Source of the DNA: Diplosphaera chodatii
Taxonomy: Eukaryota > Chlorophyta > Trebouxiophyceae > Prasiolales > Stichococcaceae
Assembly (NCBI GenBank): GCA_032358165.1
Contig: JAALGY010000012.1
Coordinates: forward strand, 124,001-188,000
Reading direction: 5' to 3'
DNA length: 64,000 nt
Numbering within the stretch: the stretch's first letter is position 1; each line of letters begins with the position of its first letter. The notes beneath the pieces are model-generated. The model did not search any database. It was not told the DNA's origin and was given only the letters and a program-made list of their open reading frames with translations. A program made the translations under genes and the position numbers. Shown here one piece after another: positions 21,557 to 34,700 of the stretch.

Positions 21557-24500
21557 TCAGCCGTGCATCAATGAAGCGACCAGACCCTGGTTGCTGATTG
21601 TCAGCACTGCCAACTGCGCAAAAGACAATGCCACTGCTAGAGTCGTGGCATGATGCAATGCCACATGGAAAGGGATGCATGCACGCAGGCAAAAAGCGTA
21701 GCGTTCATCATGCAGCCCCACACAAGGACTTGCCTGGCGGACTGTCAGATGCTTCGTAAATACGTCATCCACAAATTGGAAGCCGGAGTGTCTCAATTGT
21801 GACGCCAGGGTGCGCAAATGTGTTGCTGCCTTGTATGCCTGCATCAAAGCCAATGCAAGGTTCCACATTAGCGCAGCACTCTAGTCATGAAACTGACGTG
21901 AACTCATCCGGACGCCATAGAGTCCAGCACATGCATCTGTAATAAGTAGCATCGCAGAATTCAGTCAGAGGTCTCACGCATCTCGGACTCTGTGCCGCAC
22001 AGCATCAGCTTACCTGCAAGAGGCATGCAGCATGGCCTAGCGACGTGACCGGCTGCGCCGCGGCATGCTGCAGCATTCGAGCCAGGTTACTGGCCTTGCG
22101 CAGCTGCAGCCTTCGGGCCATGCGCAGTTGCGCAACTGCGGTCGCCACCCCGGCACGCTGCTGCGGCGTCAGCTCCATGGTGGCCTGAGAATGGTACCCT
22201 CACGACACTGACTAAGATCAGCTGTCATATGCATGTCGCCTCCTGTGTGGTTCAGCACAATGCGGGCAAGGAAGCGTGATCATGCTCCAGATAGAAGTAT
22301 CTGCAGCCTAGCACGGGTCTGGGCAAAGTTAGCAGCAAGGCGTGTCAAATATGTCTGCTAACACAAGCGACATGTATGCACTTGCAACACTCACAGTCGC
22401 ATGAATGCTGCCGGGCGAAGCAGGGTCCTGTGTCGCAGCTGTCATGGCCGCAATGTCTGGCATCCACTCTTCAAGCAGCGTGTGCGTGGCAGCTGGGTGC
22501 AGCGTCATAATCCGCCCGCCCACCTGCAGGATGCAGCAGGCACATGTGTGGACAATCTATGCTCTGAGGTGCTATGCCTGACCGTAGTACCCTAGAACCT
22601 GGATTTGTTGGTATGCATATCATGCCAGCTGAAAGCGTTTTCGCCATCTCACACGCCTATTGTCAGAGGTATCACCTGCGCCATGTCCGCCCTCCACACC
22701 GCCGCAAGGCAGCTGTACAAACACTCATCACGGTCGCACAACCTGATCATGAGTGTCGAGGCTCACCTGCGCCACTGCCGCCTGCAATGCCACGAGCGTG
22801 CCATTACCCTGAGACGTACTTGTGCGGTCCGGTGCTAGCAGGGCTGCAAAACACGCTGCCACCTCCTACAGTGGCACACACTCTGGTGCTACAAGACGAT
22901 CCGCGACAGCAATCATCAGAATCCCACAGCAGCTGAGCGCTCGGACAGCATTTGGTCGCTTCGCACACATCGTTGTGCAAGGATATGAGCTTTCCAGTTG
23001 TAGCATCGGAGGCAAGACACTGCAAGCTCAATGCGACGATGGCATCCTGCTGACTTCAAGCAAACACATCTGAGGTTTTCCGTGCCTTTGCGAGACTGCT
23101 AGCCAGCACTTCATACCAATCGTGACGATCTTGTTGACCACAGTGGAGCACTTCTGGGTGGCGCCCAGCAACACACCTTCCTCAGCCGCACGAAGTGGGG
23201 CACCGTGACGTGCCGCAGGTTGGCGGGCCAGCCGTCCCTGCCGCCACCCCCCGCACGCAGGGCGGCCGCCAGGGCCGCAAATGCTGGTCGCAGCTCACCG
23301 CCCACCGTGAACAGCACTGCCTGCACCGCGCAGTACAACATGAGCTCAGACGCACTGCGCACCATTGACCTGGATCAGCATGTGCTGTGTTCTGAGGAAG
23401 GGGCACGGCATGGCAAGCCATCGGCCTTGCGGCTTGGCTGCATTGCATCAACAAGTTCTTTAAAGCACCATTGGGTTGCGACCAGCAGCTATGCTTGGCA
23501 TTGGCGGTTTTGTGAGTTGCAGATGTGTCAATGGAAAGTTTCCTGAGTATACCTCGAGCAGAGCAGTACCATCCTCAGCTCATGTGCTGAGACGGCAGAG
23601 CCAGCGCTCGACCTGTAGCGTAGAGGCAGCTCACCTCTTGCCCTCGCTGTGCAACGGCGGCTGAAGTGACTGGCGCTGACGCCGGCTGACCCTGCTGCAG
23701 TGCTGCATTTGCAGCCCGCAGTGCCTCACACCTGCTTTCCAGCAGGGCGATGCTGTTCGTCAGGCTGTTGCCCGTCGCCTGCCGTCTCGCCTGGTCGTCG
23801 CGTTTGCGCTGGCGGCATGCAGCCTGCTGGCGACGATTTTGCTCCTGCTGGCGCCGTCGCTTCTCTGTGGCGCCGCTCAATGGCACATGCTGCTGATGCC
23901 GCGGCTGCAAGGGCCCACAGTAGTGTTCTGGCTGTGCAGGGCTTCTGACTGGCGATGAAATGATTGGCATCGTCAAGAAACTGCCCGCTGTGTGTTGTGG
24001 CGTCAACAACAGCGGTGCTGCCAACCCCGCCGCCGCCGCCGCTGAGTCTACCATTGTCATCGGCAGCTGCCTCTCTGCAGGCAGCCCGGAGCTGAGGTGC
24101 TGGCCAGGACTGCACGCCTGCGGCAGCATGCTGCAGCTGCATGTGTCAACGCTGCTGTGCTGACGCAGCAGGCCGGCGACTGGCACATCTTGGCGGGCTT
24201 CGGCAGGCGTGCATGGCGTGCGGCACGCACTCGCACCCAGAGCCCGGCACGGCACTGGGCCCTGCGTTTCTGCAAGCGCTGCTGCCAACCATGCACAGCC
24301 ATCCTGACAGCTTACTGGTGCTGCAGTGGCCCGCAGCTCGTCTGAAGCTGCCTGGCTGACCAGCTGGACGTGACCTCGCTCAACGGAAGAGCTGCTGCCG
24401 AGCGGCGAGCACTGATGTGGGCCCTGATCCTTAAGGGAAGCTGGACGTTGGACTGTTGGTGACGTGTCATTACCAAACCCCTGGTCGCTCCGCTGCTCGT

Positions 24501-24867
24501 GGATTACGCCGCCAGCGCCGCAGGGACTAGGCTGCTGGTACGCTGCAGAATCTGAACCCGGATGCGATGATGAGGCGGCGACGGGCCGGGGGCGGCCGCC
24601 AAGCTGGGGCAGAATGCCCCATACCCCGTCGCCTGGCTGCTCTGACAACAGGCGCATGTCAAGCAGCCCGCTGTTGTACTCATCCAGATCTGCACCTGTG
24701 ATGGTACCATCTGTGAGCTGTGCGCTGTGCCTGTCGCCATCCCACGCCAGGCCAACTCTAGCTAGCTCTGGGTCCGCGCCCACAAAGGTTGTCGAATCCC
24801 AAAGTAACTCGTCCGTGAACGATGTGGCGCTCACGCAGTCGTAGCTGGGTACACATTCCTCTGACAT
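21557..24867 (-). CDS. bZIP transcription factor
   Basis: Exon 1 (23635-24867) starts at ATG 24867 and encodes an acidic, Ser/Pro/Gln-rich N-terminus, then a bZIP at about residues 335-395. The basic region is EKRRRQQEQNRRQQAACRQR, with the N-x7-R signature (Asn 344, Arg 352), followed by a leucine-zipper-like helix ALLESRCEALRAANAALQQ. Such factors dimerise and bind DNA in the nucleus. Downstream exons are 23177-23320 (48 codons), 22395-22523 (43), 22014-22184 (57, containing MELTPQQRAGVATAVAQLRM), 21734-21838 (35) and 21557-21613 (ends GLVASLMHG, TGA). Small exons near 22.68 kb (ends WRADMAQ) and 22.78 kb are likely but not fully placed. The last intron has a GC donor (CAG/GCAAGT). The C-terminal half is helical and resembles the two neighbouring genes at 26.6-30.4 kb. 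Confidence 0.75.
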
Positions 24868-26536
24868 TGTGCAAAGCCACCCTTCAGCCAGGATTGGCCA
24901 TGCCGCAGAGTGCTCCTGCCGTGGGCGGCCTCCTGAGGTTCACAAGTCTTCTTAGCAATATCTGTGCGAGAGGCATGCGGCGGCAGTACGTGCATGCAAT
25001 GCAGCGGCCTCTTGGCTTTTTTAGGCAGCAGACGCATGTGTTTCAACCCAGGTACCTTTGGCATGCACGGAAGCCCGAGATCTGTCCCAAAGCTTGATGT
25101 GAGACCCCCTTAACCCTTAACCTGCGTTGTGCTGCAGGGCTGCAGTCCTGATGAGTCACCTGAAGACGGACACGTAGTTGCTTAGTAAACTGTGGTCTGG
25201 GTACCCACGGTGGAGCGAAGCTGCGACATGCATCGCCTGCGCGGGGGCTCGGCAAGCTGTTGCCAAGGCGGTGGCGGTACACATAGATGTGCGGTGGTAA
25301 GAAGCACGTGGGGTCTGGGTATACGATGCAGGTGCAGGTCCCCAGGCCCGGGGCTGTCGCCGGGGCTGTGATCACGTACAGAAGCGGCATATGATATGGA
25401 AACAGTGGCACAGTGGCGCTCATGCACGCGGTCGGGATGGACATGCGTTCCCGGTGCAGCGCTACTACCACAAGTGCTGGGGCACGCAGGCGCACGCTTG
25501 CCTGTAAGCCCAACCTCCCACGCTTTGAATCCGCGTGTCCAAGCAGGCTACAAGCGTGCGCCGTGGCATAAACGAAGGCTGGCTGATAGCTACAGACAGA
25601 AGGGGTAGACCCGTATGATGAGGCTGACATTGCGAAGGACGGTGCCATATGGCTGCCCGTCACAACACTGCCTGAGGGGCCCCAGTCCCAATATATTGCT
25701 CTTCTGTTCTGCAGTCCGCTGCGAACGCCAATTGCGCCTCACCTGATTGCTTGCGCACACCGGCTTCCGGTGAGTGCGGGCACCGGGTGCAGACGTACGA
25801 GGTGCAGGACGTATTTGTGCACAGGTCTGTTGTGCGCCGGTGTCTGCGGATGGCAGGACCTTCAGCACGGTACTGCTCGTGCAGCGTGGAAGCGGTCCCG
25901 TGAAATCATCTCTGATGGTGTTGCCTTCTCCACAACTGATCACAGGCTCTTTCACGTACTGCTCCGGCGCCCCGATCACCCAAACTGGGGCGGATGTCAA
26001 TGATCTTTTTCCGCGAAGCTGGTTCCCGATCATAGATTCCGTATGCAAAACAGCTGTACTTGTACAAGAGGTGGTTCCATCTGACCATCTTCAGCCTGAG
26101 ATTATCTACGGCCACAATGTTGCTGCTGTGCACCGCGCAGCCTTCTTAGCAACACGACTTCACGTGCCACACACGTACACGGTCTGGAATCACCAGAGAC
26201 CTGGGCCTGCCGCTCTTCCAGTATGCCTGGTCCCTTGCCTATCGTGCCTTGCTGACAAAGAGCAGAGCAAATCATTCAAATAGAACACAGTCTGGAACTG
26301 CTTTCGATCTAACGGATTGCTGACCTGTTCCTTGCGGCGTGGAATTTTGTTTGTTGATCACCATGCGCAAAGGATCTGAAGTCACAGGCGCCGCCCATCA
26401 TCTGCTGTGGCAGGAACATCTGCAGCGAAAAGCTCAGGCGCATAAAGCGAGTGCACCCATGATGGTTTGGCGACAGGCTGATCGCCGTTCTTGTATGTTG
26501 CTGTCTACAGTGCTGACTGCATAGCATTGCAGTCGC
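24868..26536. other. No gene resolved; long but unconvincing open frames
   Basis: Minus-strand open frames of 206 codons (25043-25663) and 152 codons (25590-26048), and a plus-strand frame of 169 codons (25774-26283), overlap each other. None resembles a known family and I found no splice-consistent join. The sequence is GC-rich, which favours chance open frames. Confidence 0.25.
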
Positions 26537-26654
26537 CTAACCAACGCTCGCATACCCTGACACACTTGTGTATACCAGCGCACCTGACCAACACTGCCGA
26601 AGGGTTTCAGTCCACCGACCTGTGCAGCGCAGGCAATGATACTGTGCAGTTCCT

Positions 26655-27859
26655 AATGCTGCGATGTACTTTGGCCTTGCTGACTGCTGCTCAAGCACTC
26701 CAGCAACGTCCCGCATGCCGTGACAGTTTCCTGCATGCAGATAGAGTGGCGCCGCAGTTGTAATGGGGCCTTTGGCAAGCTGCCGCCATAGTGCCGTGCC
26801 ACACTTGTGCCAAACAGCCTCACACGTGCTGAGTGGCTCAACGTAATTGCACGCCCGCACCTGCAGGTACGAGCTAGCGGTTGCTGGGTCCAGGATGCCT
26901 GCTTCTAAAGCGGCGATAGCGCCATCATGTACCGACATCTCAGATGCCGCGACATCTCAGCATGCAGCAGCTGTGCCAGAGGGGCCGCGGCAGCATCGGC
27001 CGCCACCTGCTGGCCTTCGCAGGACTGCAGGGAGACAACTTGCAGGGTTGTTGTTGATGGTGGGCGGACAGCTGTACCGATTAGTAAAAAACAGTGAACC
27101 TGGACCCAAGGCTGATGGTTGGGATCGATCACTTTCTAGACTCGCCGGCTAAGTGGGGCACACTGCACTCCCAGTTAGCGGGGTAATCTATGTACGTACA
27201 CACCCAGCGAAGGGTGGAACAATCACTCACTTTCGCAGGTCCCCCACATCCGAATTGGTTACGTCAATGGCTGGGCCGCAGTACTGGGGCCACAACCCTG
27301 AAGTGTACATTGTGTGTGTGTGCGCCTGAAGACTGGCGTCTGGCAGGAAATGTTGTTGGCGGAACAGCGACGCGGTCAGCGGTGCGTTTCTTGCGGCCAG
27401 CGCCGGCAGTTGCTCGTCCAGCTCTCGCAGTTGCAGTTCCAGCGCTGCGACCTGTTGCTTCACGTCCTCGCCGACAAGACCCTGCAAGTGTGCACACAAC
27501 AGTCCGAAGTGCACTGCAGGCGCCTATATCATCGTGTGTATGAACGGATGCATGCTGGGCGCCACTGTACGAGAGCTCGAGAGGTCTGAGCGGTCGCAGC
27601 GGTCAAGTGCGGTGCGAAGGCCGTTGACTGTGCTCACTGCCACGCAACACACTGTGCAAGTGATCTGATATTGGGTGTGACGATCAGGCTGCTGGCTGAT
27701 GGTCCAGAAACGGTTCTCAGCGTTGACGCAGGAGAACGAAACGGCAGACATCCCGGAAGTACTTACCCGTTTTGATGAGTTGGCCGACGCGGCTGCCCGT
27801 CTAGGCATGACGTGCACGCTACCACTGAGGGCCCGAAGCAGCAGCGTCCAAGGCAGCAT
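26655..27859 (-). pseudogene. bZIP-related coiled-coil gene, apparently frameshifted
   Basis: Minus-strand coding segments in order: a short first exon ending 27771 with a basic stretch (PRRAAASANSSKR), a coiled-coil exon at about 27340-27480 (VAALELQLRELDEQLPALAA), an exon at about 26965-27040 (GQQVAADAAAAPLAQLLHAE), a continuation MSVHDGAIAALEAGILDPAT that ends in SSYLQ at 26866, and a segment VLEQQSARPKYIAALGTAQ near 26650-26710. The last segment matches the final exon of the gene at 28786-30378 (VLEQQSAKARLPGALPSAN), so the two are paralogues. The segments before and after position about 26945 are in different frames. The shift coincides with an 11-bp direct repeat spaced 17 bp apart. Deleting 17 bp would restore one frame, so this is either a broken gene or an assembly error. 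Confidence 0.45.
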
Positions 27860-28129
27860 TCATCTTTGTCTGGTGGTCTACGTACCTCCCATGGTTTTCG
27901 TACGAGAGTCTTCACCACTTGGCGATCTATCTTCGACGTACGAGTAATCCTGATATGATTTCGTACGCCAGTCATCACCCTTGACGACAACACCAATACC
28001 CGGCATGACATCCAGCAAACCGCACGTGCGTGACATGGACAACAACAGGACAGCTTAATAATAGGGATAGTGAAAGAACTAGTGAGCTAAGAACTAAGAG
28101 CTCTCAACTACCCCTAAGCTTACAAAGGA

Positions 28130-28312
28130 ATTCAAGACCGAAATGTGCTTTCATTTCTTTTCTTTTGCTGACGCTCCAGTCCTTACCCTAACCTCGAGAA
28201 GCACTCAGACAGGCGTGGGCAGCCGAGCACAAGCTGTAGCCGACGTGATTGTAAGTCGGAAAGTCGTGGCTGACGCACGGTTACGTGATTCGCCTTGAAA
28301 ACTTAGGTTGTA
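28130..28312 (+). repeat. Dispersed repeat, copy 2
   Basis: Second copy of the repeat at 20545-20725, in the same orientation. It sits in the 0.9-kb region between the divergent paralogues at 26.6-27.9 kb and 28.8-30.4 kb, so it may carry or have disturbed their promoters. Confidence 0.55.
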
Positions 28313-28785
28313 GAGTTGGAAGCGTTTGAATGCCGGAATCATCAGAAATCCGGTTCCTGCATTTGGTAGTAGAGCTCGGGTTGTCTTTATAAATAATGGT
28401 TTGCTGCACTGTCAATTGGCAAAAGTTCAGTGAATCTGAATCAAATGGGGCGCAGAACGATGGTACTTGACCTAACAGACTACCTAACATTGTAGCTTAC
28501 CTATTGCCGGCAAGCTAATATTGCTTGCGAATGTAGACCGCATCATTGCGTCTTCACTGCTGGCAATGTCTCAAGCCCGTGGGTGGTAGCTTGCGTTGTA
28601 CCTTCGAACTTCTTTACGCTTGTGGGCAGCCTGAATGCTGCATGCATCTGGAAGGACTTTGCCGAGTGAAGTCAGTACAGCAGATCAACGTCACCGTTGC
28701 CGCGGTGGCTTGAGCTGACTTCCTTTGAGTCTCTCACAGTAACCTGCGGTCACTCAAAACTACATCGGCACGACACAGGGCTCAA

Positions 28786-30378
28786 ATGAGCAAGCATGGC
28801 GCCATGCCTGGGTGTGAGCCCAAGCGTCGCAAGCAGCAGGTATGTCAGCGCTGGCAGCATGTGCTCAAGTGCATTTACACGTACTGCAGACACGTTCAGG
28901 TCGCAAAGACCTGCAAAGACACGCACCCTTGCCCTGTAGCAGGACCCAGCCGGCGAGTACACAGATGCAGACATAGCGGAGCTGCAGAGTCGATTGCAGG
29001 CCCTACAGGAGCAAAGCGCCGTGTTAACCAGCGAAAATGCAGCGCTGCAGCGGAGACGAGCGCTGCAGGTTGCCGGACAGCTTGCAGACGACACGTCTCA
29101 TGCAGAGGTGCCTTGTGTTGCAGGATATTGCACACATGATGTTGCTCTGTGCTGCACATATGGCATCGATGGGCAGGATGTCCTGCACCCGACCCAATGC
29201 CTTGGCATCAACGAGGATGTTGGATACTCCAGTATCGGATTGCCTCATGCGTGCCTGCCGTGCTGAAGGTGCACGTGAGCGCGCGACCAATTGCCGCTGC
29301 TGGATTTAGTGCTCTTGCAGAGGCATTGACCATCTGTCGCAATCGCTCCGACGCACCGCTGACGATTATCGAGGTTGAAGCGGAGGGCGGGGCTGGAAAC
29401 CTGCACAGGCACTTCAAGGTGGGGATGGATGGCGGTTACCAAGAACCATGCAGGGGGTGAATGCATGGAGCTGAGTTGTGCAGCATTGTGGCCGCAGAAT
29501 GGCTGCGTAAGGTGTGGTTTCCACCCTCCACAGGAGTTTGTTGCCGGCTGCTGCGTACTGTCAGACGGTGCAGCAGCTGAAGATGCACAACGAATGGAGG
29601 ATCTGCTGACCGCCGTTGGCAAGGTGTAGTCTGTCACCAGCCACACCCAATTCCAGCCGCCTTGTACACCTGGTCCAGTCTTGCCAGACATATTATGGCC
29701 ATTTCGCTTCCACTGTCAAGCAGCGTGTATAGCATGCGGCGCATTGTGAGGGTGGTTCCTGTGAGGGTAGTTCATTGCCTTGCAAGTTGCTGACCCTTGT
29801 CCTGCAGTACGTGACGAGCATCACTAGCGAGGACGCACTTCTGTTTGCACAGCTTGTGACCACACTGCAAACAGCGGCCATTGAGCTGAATGGCGTGCCC
29901 GAGCAGCAGCTGTGGCGCGATATACTGGTAAACACATCTTGCCTCTGAGCTGCAGTACCTGCGCTGACAAATGGCATGCTCTGCTGACCAATCCTGATGC
30001 ATTGAGCTAAACTCACTGCAAATGTGAGAGGCAAGCGACTGTCTAGTGTGCGCCTGCAGCAAGATTTGCACCTGACCAATGATCAAGTGCAGCAGTTGCT
30101 CCGGCATGGCAAGGAGTTCAGCAATCGCTCAAAGTGTCTGCGAGACATTTGCTCCTGTACCGCACAGGTGTGCACCTGTGGTTGTGTGTGATCTGTTTCG
30201 TGGCAGCGGCATTTTGTGCAGATGTCCTGTCGGTATGTCCTGTTGGTATGATGGGCAAACGATTGCAACTCAGCACTTGCAGGTGCTGGAACAGCAAAGC
30301 GCTAAGGCAAGGCTGCCAGGTGCCCTCCCATCAGCAAACCTTCTCCAGGTGATGCGAGAGCAGTGTACTGCCGACTGA
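28786..30378 (+). CDS. bZIP-related coiled-coil protein, complete 7-exon model
   Basis: Exons: 28786-28839, 28943-29107, 29233-29418, 29534-29623, about 29808-29927, 30060-30167 and 30283-30378 (TGA). All introns are phase 0, giving about 272 residues. The start is ATG 28786. Exon 1 ends with a basic run EPKRRKQQ. Exon 2 begins DPAGEYTDADIAELQSRLQ and continues as a zipper-like helix (ALQEQSAVLTSENAALQRR). The rest is helical, with LTNDQVQQLLRHGKEFSNRS in exon 6. The layout resembles the C-terminal half of the bZIP factor at 21.6-24.9 kb, but the N-x7-R basic signature is not present. It may therefore heterodimerise without binding DNA itself; this is inference. It is head-to-head with a frameshifted paralogue. 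Confidence 0.65.
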
Positions 30379-31780
30379 CATGCTTCCCACAGCCACCAAG
30401 TACTGCAAGCCAAACTCACATTCGTTCTTCATGCACGGTCTACGGCGTAGCCAATGACTCAATACTGATTGGTGCCCTTGGCTGCCACGCTTCAGGCTGA
30501 GGGCATTGTCCCACACTTGCTGACCACTGTTCAAGTAGAAGCAGCCCACAGCATCACGCACTGGCAGGCGTGCATCGGAACTGACGCCGGCGCAGCTGAT
30601 CACATGCGTTGTGCGTTCACAGCCTTGGCTGGCAGACCCAGCGGCGATGACAGCGGTCCTGTTGTCGCAGCAACCGGTGCAGGCAGAAGGAAAGACGAGC
30701 ACTTGAGCACTGAACATGTGAACCTATCGAGCAGTCAAGTTCCGAGCGTTTTCATCGAGTACACATTTACACTGGACCCACTACCACTATGTGCCGCGCG
30801 GTCTTCAGCCAGGTAACCACGTAATAGCAAGGGAATTGCTGCAACAGTGCGCACACTGGCAGTGTTGGTTGCAGCCACCACAATATACACTCAAAGCCTG
30901 TGGTTGTGGCCACAGCATCGGTTGCAGTATCATCAGTGACTCGATCCACACACAGCAATCAGATCGCCAGGCCACCGGTGATGCAGGCAGTGCTGGCAGT
31001 GCAGACGCCCAGGAAGCAGCAGCAGCACTGCTGCAAGGGGAACCAAGTGTGCCTAAACAATGTATGTTCAGCCCACCCTTGCTGAATGGTGCACACGCTG
31101 CCTGATGCCAGCTGAGCATCAGCTCTGCATGTCAGGTTTGGAGCCGCGGCAGGATTGTGATAGCAAACGCACTTGCGGCGAGGGTAGTGAGGCTGTCCCT
31201 GCACACAGCAGCATGGAAAGTCCACGACCATGCAGTAGCTCCCTGCATCCACATAGAGTCAGCGTGCGCATCCGCCTTGGCTGCTAAGCAGCGCAGAAAG
31301 CGCAATGACCGGCATGTGCCGCCAGGCTACCGGGCTTTGTCGCTCATAATGACAACACACTTAAAAATTCGTGGATGCAGTGCCTAACGACAGGAGATGG
31401 CTGCAAAAACGCAAGTGACATGAAATGACAGAAGCACATGGTACCTGCCAATGCAGGAATACACGAGGCCTGACGTGCATTGATGGCTTCAACCTAGCAG
31501 AGTTTGCCGATTGGCTGAGGAGGTGGCCATCAGAGGAGCATGACAGTGACGACACCACATGTGCCTTGTGCGGATGGCCATGGACAAGCTGTTAGTGCAG
31601 TACAAGACGCTGCCCGTCGCCTGAATTCATCGCAACTGCGGCTGAAGTGATTGAACATGACTGGGCTACCCATCTTTGTCCTGTGGTGCCATCGTTAATT
31701 TGTGGTAACTAAGCGCTGCAACGAGAAGTGGTCTCATCTGCACGTGCCACCTGACAACCGCCTGCTCTGAAACTCAAACC
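30379..31780. other. No gene resolved
   Basis: A minus-strand open frame of 128 codons (30331-30717) overlaps the end of the coiled-coil gene. Its sequence looks fairly coding-like (VRDAVGCFYLNSGQQVWD), but no flanking exons could be joined. The remainder to 31780 has only short overlapping frames. Confidence 0.25.
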
Positions 31781-34700
31781 CTATCCACCCCGCAGCAGGC
31801 CGCGCAGGAACTCGCGCGCCAGCTCGGGCGCGGGGCGCAGCAGGTGCGACGGCGCGTCGAACAGCCGCTTGCCCACCGCTTCAGCAATGGCGGCATGGTC
31901 CCTCATCGGCGGCCGGGGCTGCTCCAGGGTGGGCGTCTCCACGGCCAGGGCGCCAAAGGCGGCCTCCAGCGGGTTGGGTCGGGGTTGCATCTGCTCCGGC
32001 GCCAGCAATGGCGGCGATGCTGCATCGGCGAGCGCAGGCGGCTGCTCGGCCATGTATGGTGCCGGAACCGCCTCGTGTGCCCGGTCTGCTGTGACTGCCA
32101 GCAGCGCCTGCATGAGCAGATCCAGAGGCTTTGTACCTCAAGGAAGATCACCAGGAGACTCAGCGACCCTGCTGACATGACCCCTGGTTGAAGCACATAA
32201 CCTGTTCAACAAGCTGGCGTGCAGCACACACCTCTCGCCCATTCAGGTCCTCGACAGGGAACCGTGCTGAACTCTCAAGTCAGTGTGTATGGCTGCGGGC
32301 AGCAGATGTGCCGCACCTGCCGGGGGCCGCCACCAGCTGTCGCCAGGTGGGCGATGGGCGCCGCGGCCTGCCACGCCGCGGAGACTGCGCCCGTGCGGCA
32401 GTCCAGCCGCAGCACCGCATCTCGCCAGCCGCTGCCAGCCCTGCGGTTCACTCACTTGTCCTGTTCAAACAGATGGTCAAGAACCCGTCCACATGCAGCA
32501 CCCCGACTCCGGCGTGCACAGCACCACGACAGTTTATTTGTGCAGCGACGGCCGCCGTCCAGTGTGGCTGAGGCCCAAGACACCACCCCCCAGGAAGAGT
32601 GCCACGTGCATATCTGCGCCACGTGCATATCCAGGACGACACGACTTCTGACCAGCACACAACACGGTGCGCACCCGCCGCTGACGGCGACGACGAGGCT
32701 GCCGCCGCCGCTGCAGCCGCCGTCGCCGGCAGGCTCAGCTGCGAGGGCGGCCAGTGGCAGCGCGGCGCTCCACGCCACGCCCAGCGTCAGAAGGTCCCAG
32801 GCGACCAGGCGGTGCGTCCCGCTGCTGCCCTCGGGTATCGCCGCCACCTGCAGCCATACAGCAAAGGCGCTGACATCAGCTGCAGTGCGTCGGTGAGGTG
32901 TCAGGATCTCAGGCGCCAGAACTGCTTGTTGTAATATCGAGTTGCAGAGGGCGGCAGACTGTGGTGACGGATGCAGCCAGCTGGAGGCCTGGGCGCAGCA
33001 TGAAGACATACAGACTGCAGCAGAACTTGCATTATCACAAGACTCATGCCATGCGCCTCGTCCAGGGGAGGACAGCACACAATTACTGCCAGAGCTGCTG
33101 CATACGCGACACGTGAGTACGCCACCTGCAGCTTGCAGCACCTCACGGTGCCCATCTGGTGAAAGGCCCCATGCCCACGGGGGCCGGCTGACCGACTACT
33201 CGCACTGCAACTGGTTCGACATGCTGGCGCTGCCCTTTAAGCTGCCCTGCGAGCTGCCCCTTTGGGTTGCCCTCTGTCCGCCGTACATACGCGCACCAGC
33301 ATGGGGCCGGCGGCCTCGAAGGCCAGGTGGGTGGCCATGCCGGGGGCCGCCGGCGGGTGGGGCAGCGCCGCCGCCAGCGCCCCGGCGGCCACGTCCCACA
33401 GCGCCACGGACCCCGGCGTCGCCGCCGCCAGCAGCGAGCCGTCGCCGCTGAACGCCAGCCGCCCCGCCGCTGACCCTGCGCAGCACGACGAAGATGACGG
33501 CTGCACGCTGATGAGCTCAGCTGCGGCGCTGCATCCCATGCAACGGTGCTCAGGAGGCGTCAAAGCTTCAGGCCCTGACCCTGAAGGGAGCTGTCCCACA
33601 GCCCACCTCTGTGCGACCACTTGGCTTTGCAGTGCCATGCCCAGGCGGCCGCGGTCCCACCCTTGACCAAAGCCGGCGCCCACAATAGCACCACGCCATC
33701 GCCGCCGGACGTCGCCGCTAGCAGCTGGGTGGGGTGCAGCGCCAGGCCCGCCACCTAATGAATTGCACACACGGATTCAGCTGCAGTATACATTTCATGA
33801 TCTGAATGTGTACACACATAGTTGCAGCCTGATGTCTACTGAACTCTCTAGACATCTTCAAAGACACAGCACCAGCTTGGGAAAAGACTCTCATGAAAAG
33901 CGCACTGGTCCCCTGGAAGTAGTAGCCTAGAGCAGTCAGCAAATGGCCTTCTTTTGTCAGCCACGCCTCGGAGCTGGTGGCTGCTCTTCAAGACAAGTGT
34001 TGTGCACTTGTGCGGTGCACCACATGCTACGAGGGCCTGCTGCCTCTTGGGTCCAGGCACCTGAGGCATACCTGGCATTTCGCGTGCAGGTCAATGATGG
34101 CGGTGCTATCTGTATGCTGGAAGCAGGAAACACTTTCTGCTTCACAGTTTGCACCTTGCTGTTGCCGTGCGGGGCCTCCACGGCGGTCTGCAGCACGTAC
34201 GACGGCGCAGACGCTGTTGAGACGCTGCCAACGCCGCTGGCCGCGGAGCGCCAGAAGCGCAGGTATGTGGTGGTGCCTGAGGTTCCTGCTGCCGCGATAG
34301 TACACATTGGCAGTTGATGACCAGAAAGAGGTCTGACATACACCACATACCGATAGAAACCTTGCTTGTTTGCATTCCAGTACAGTTGGTGTGTAGTTGC
34401 ACCAGTTGGCATTGCAGGCTGAGTGACATCAAGCATGTGCAGTATCAGGCACCAGGCTTGGGGTATGAGATGACTACAGCCAGTGATGCCCACCTGCGTC
34501 CTGGCGCACGTCCACGGTGACGAGCAGCGTCCCATCGGCCGAGAAGACAACGTGCTGCAGGGCCGCCCCCGGGCCCTGCCGGCCGCCCACCACTGCCGGC
34601 GCCTGCTGCCCCACCTGCGCCGCATACAGCATGATATTGTGGCTGCTGTTGGTAGTCTTGCTTGTTGGGCTGCTGTCATGCGAGTGAAGTGATGCAGAGC

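Noticed and set aside
25043..26048. Two overlapping minus-strand open frames (206 and 152 codons)
   Set aside because: Long but lacking any familiar motif or joinable splice sites. A plus-strand frame overlaps them, so the openness probably reflects composition.
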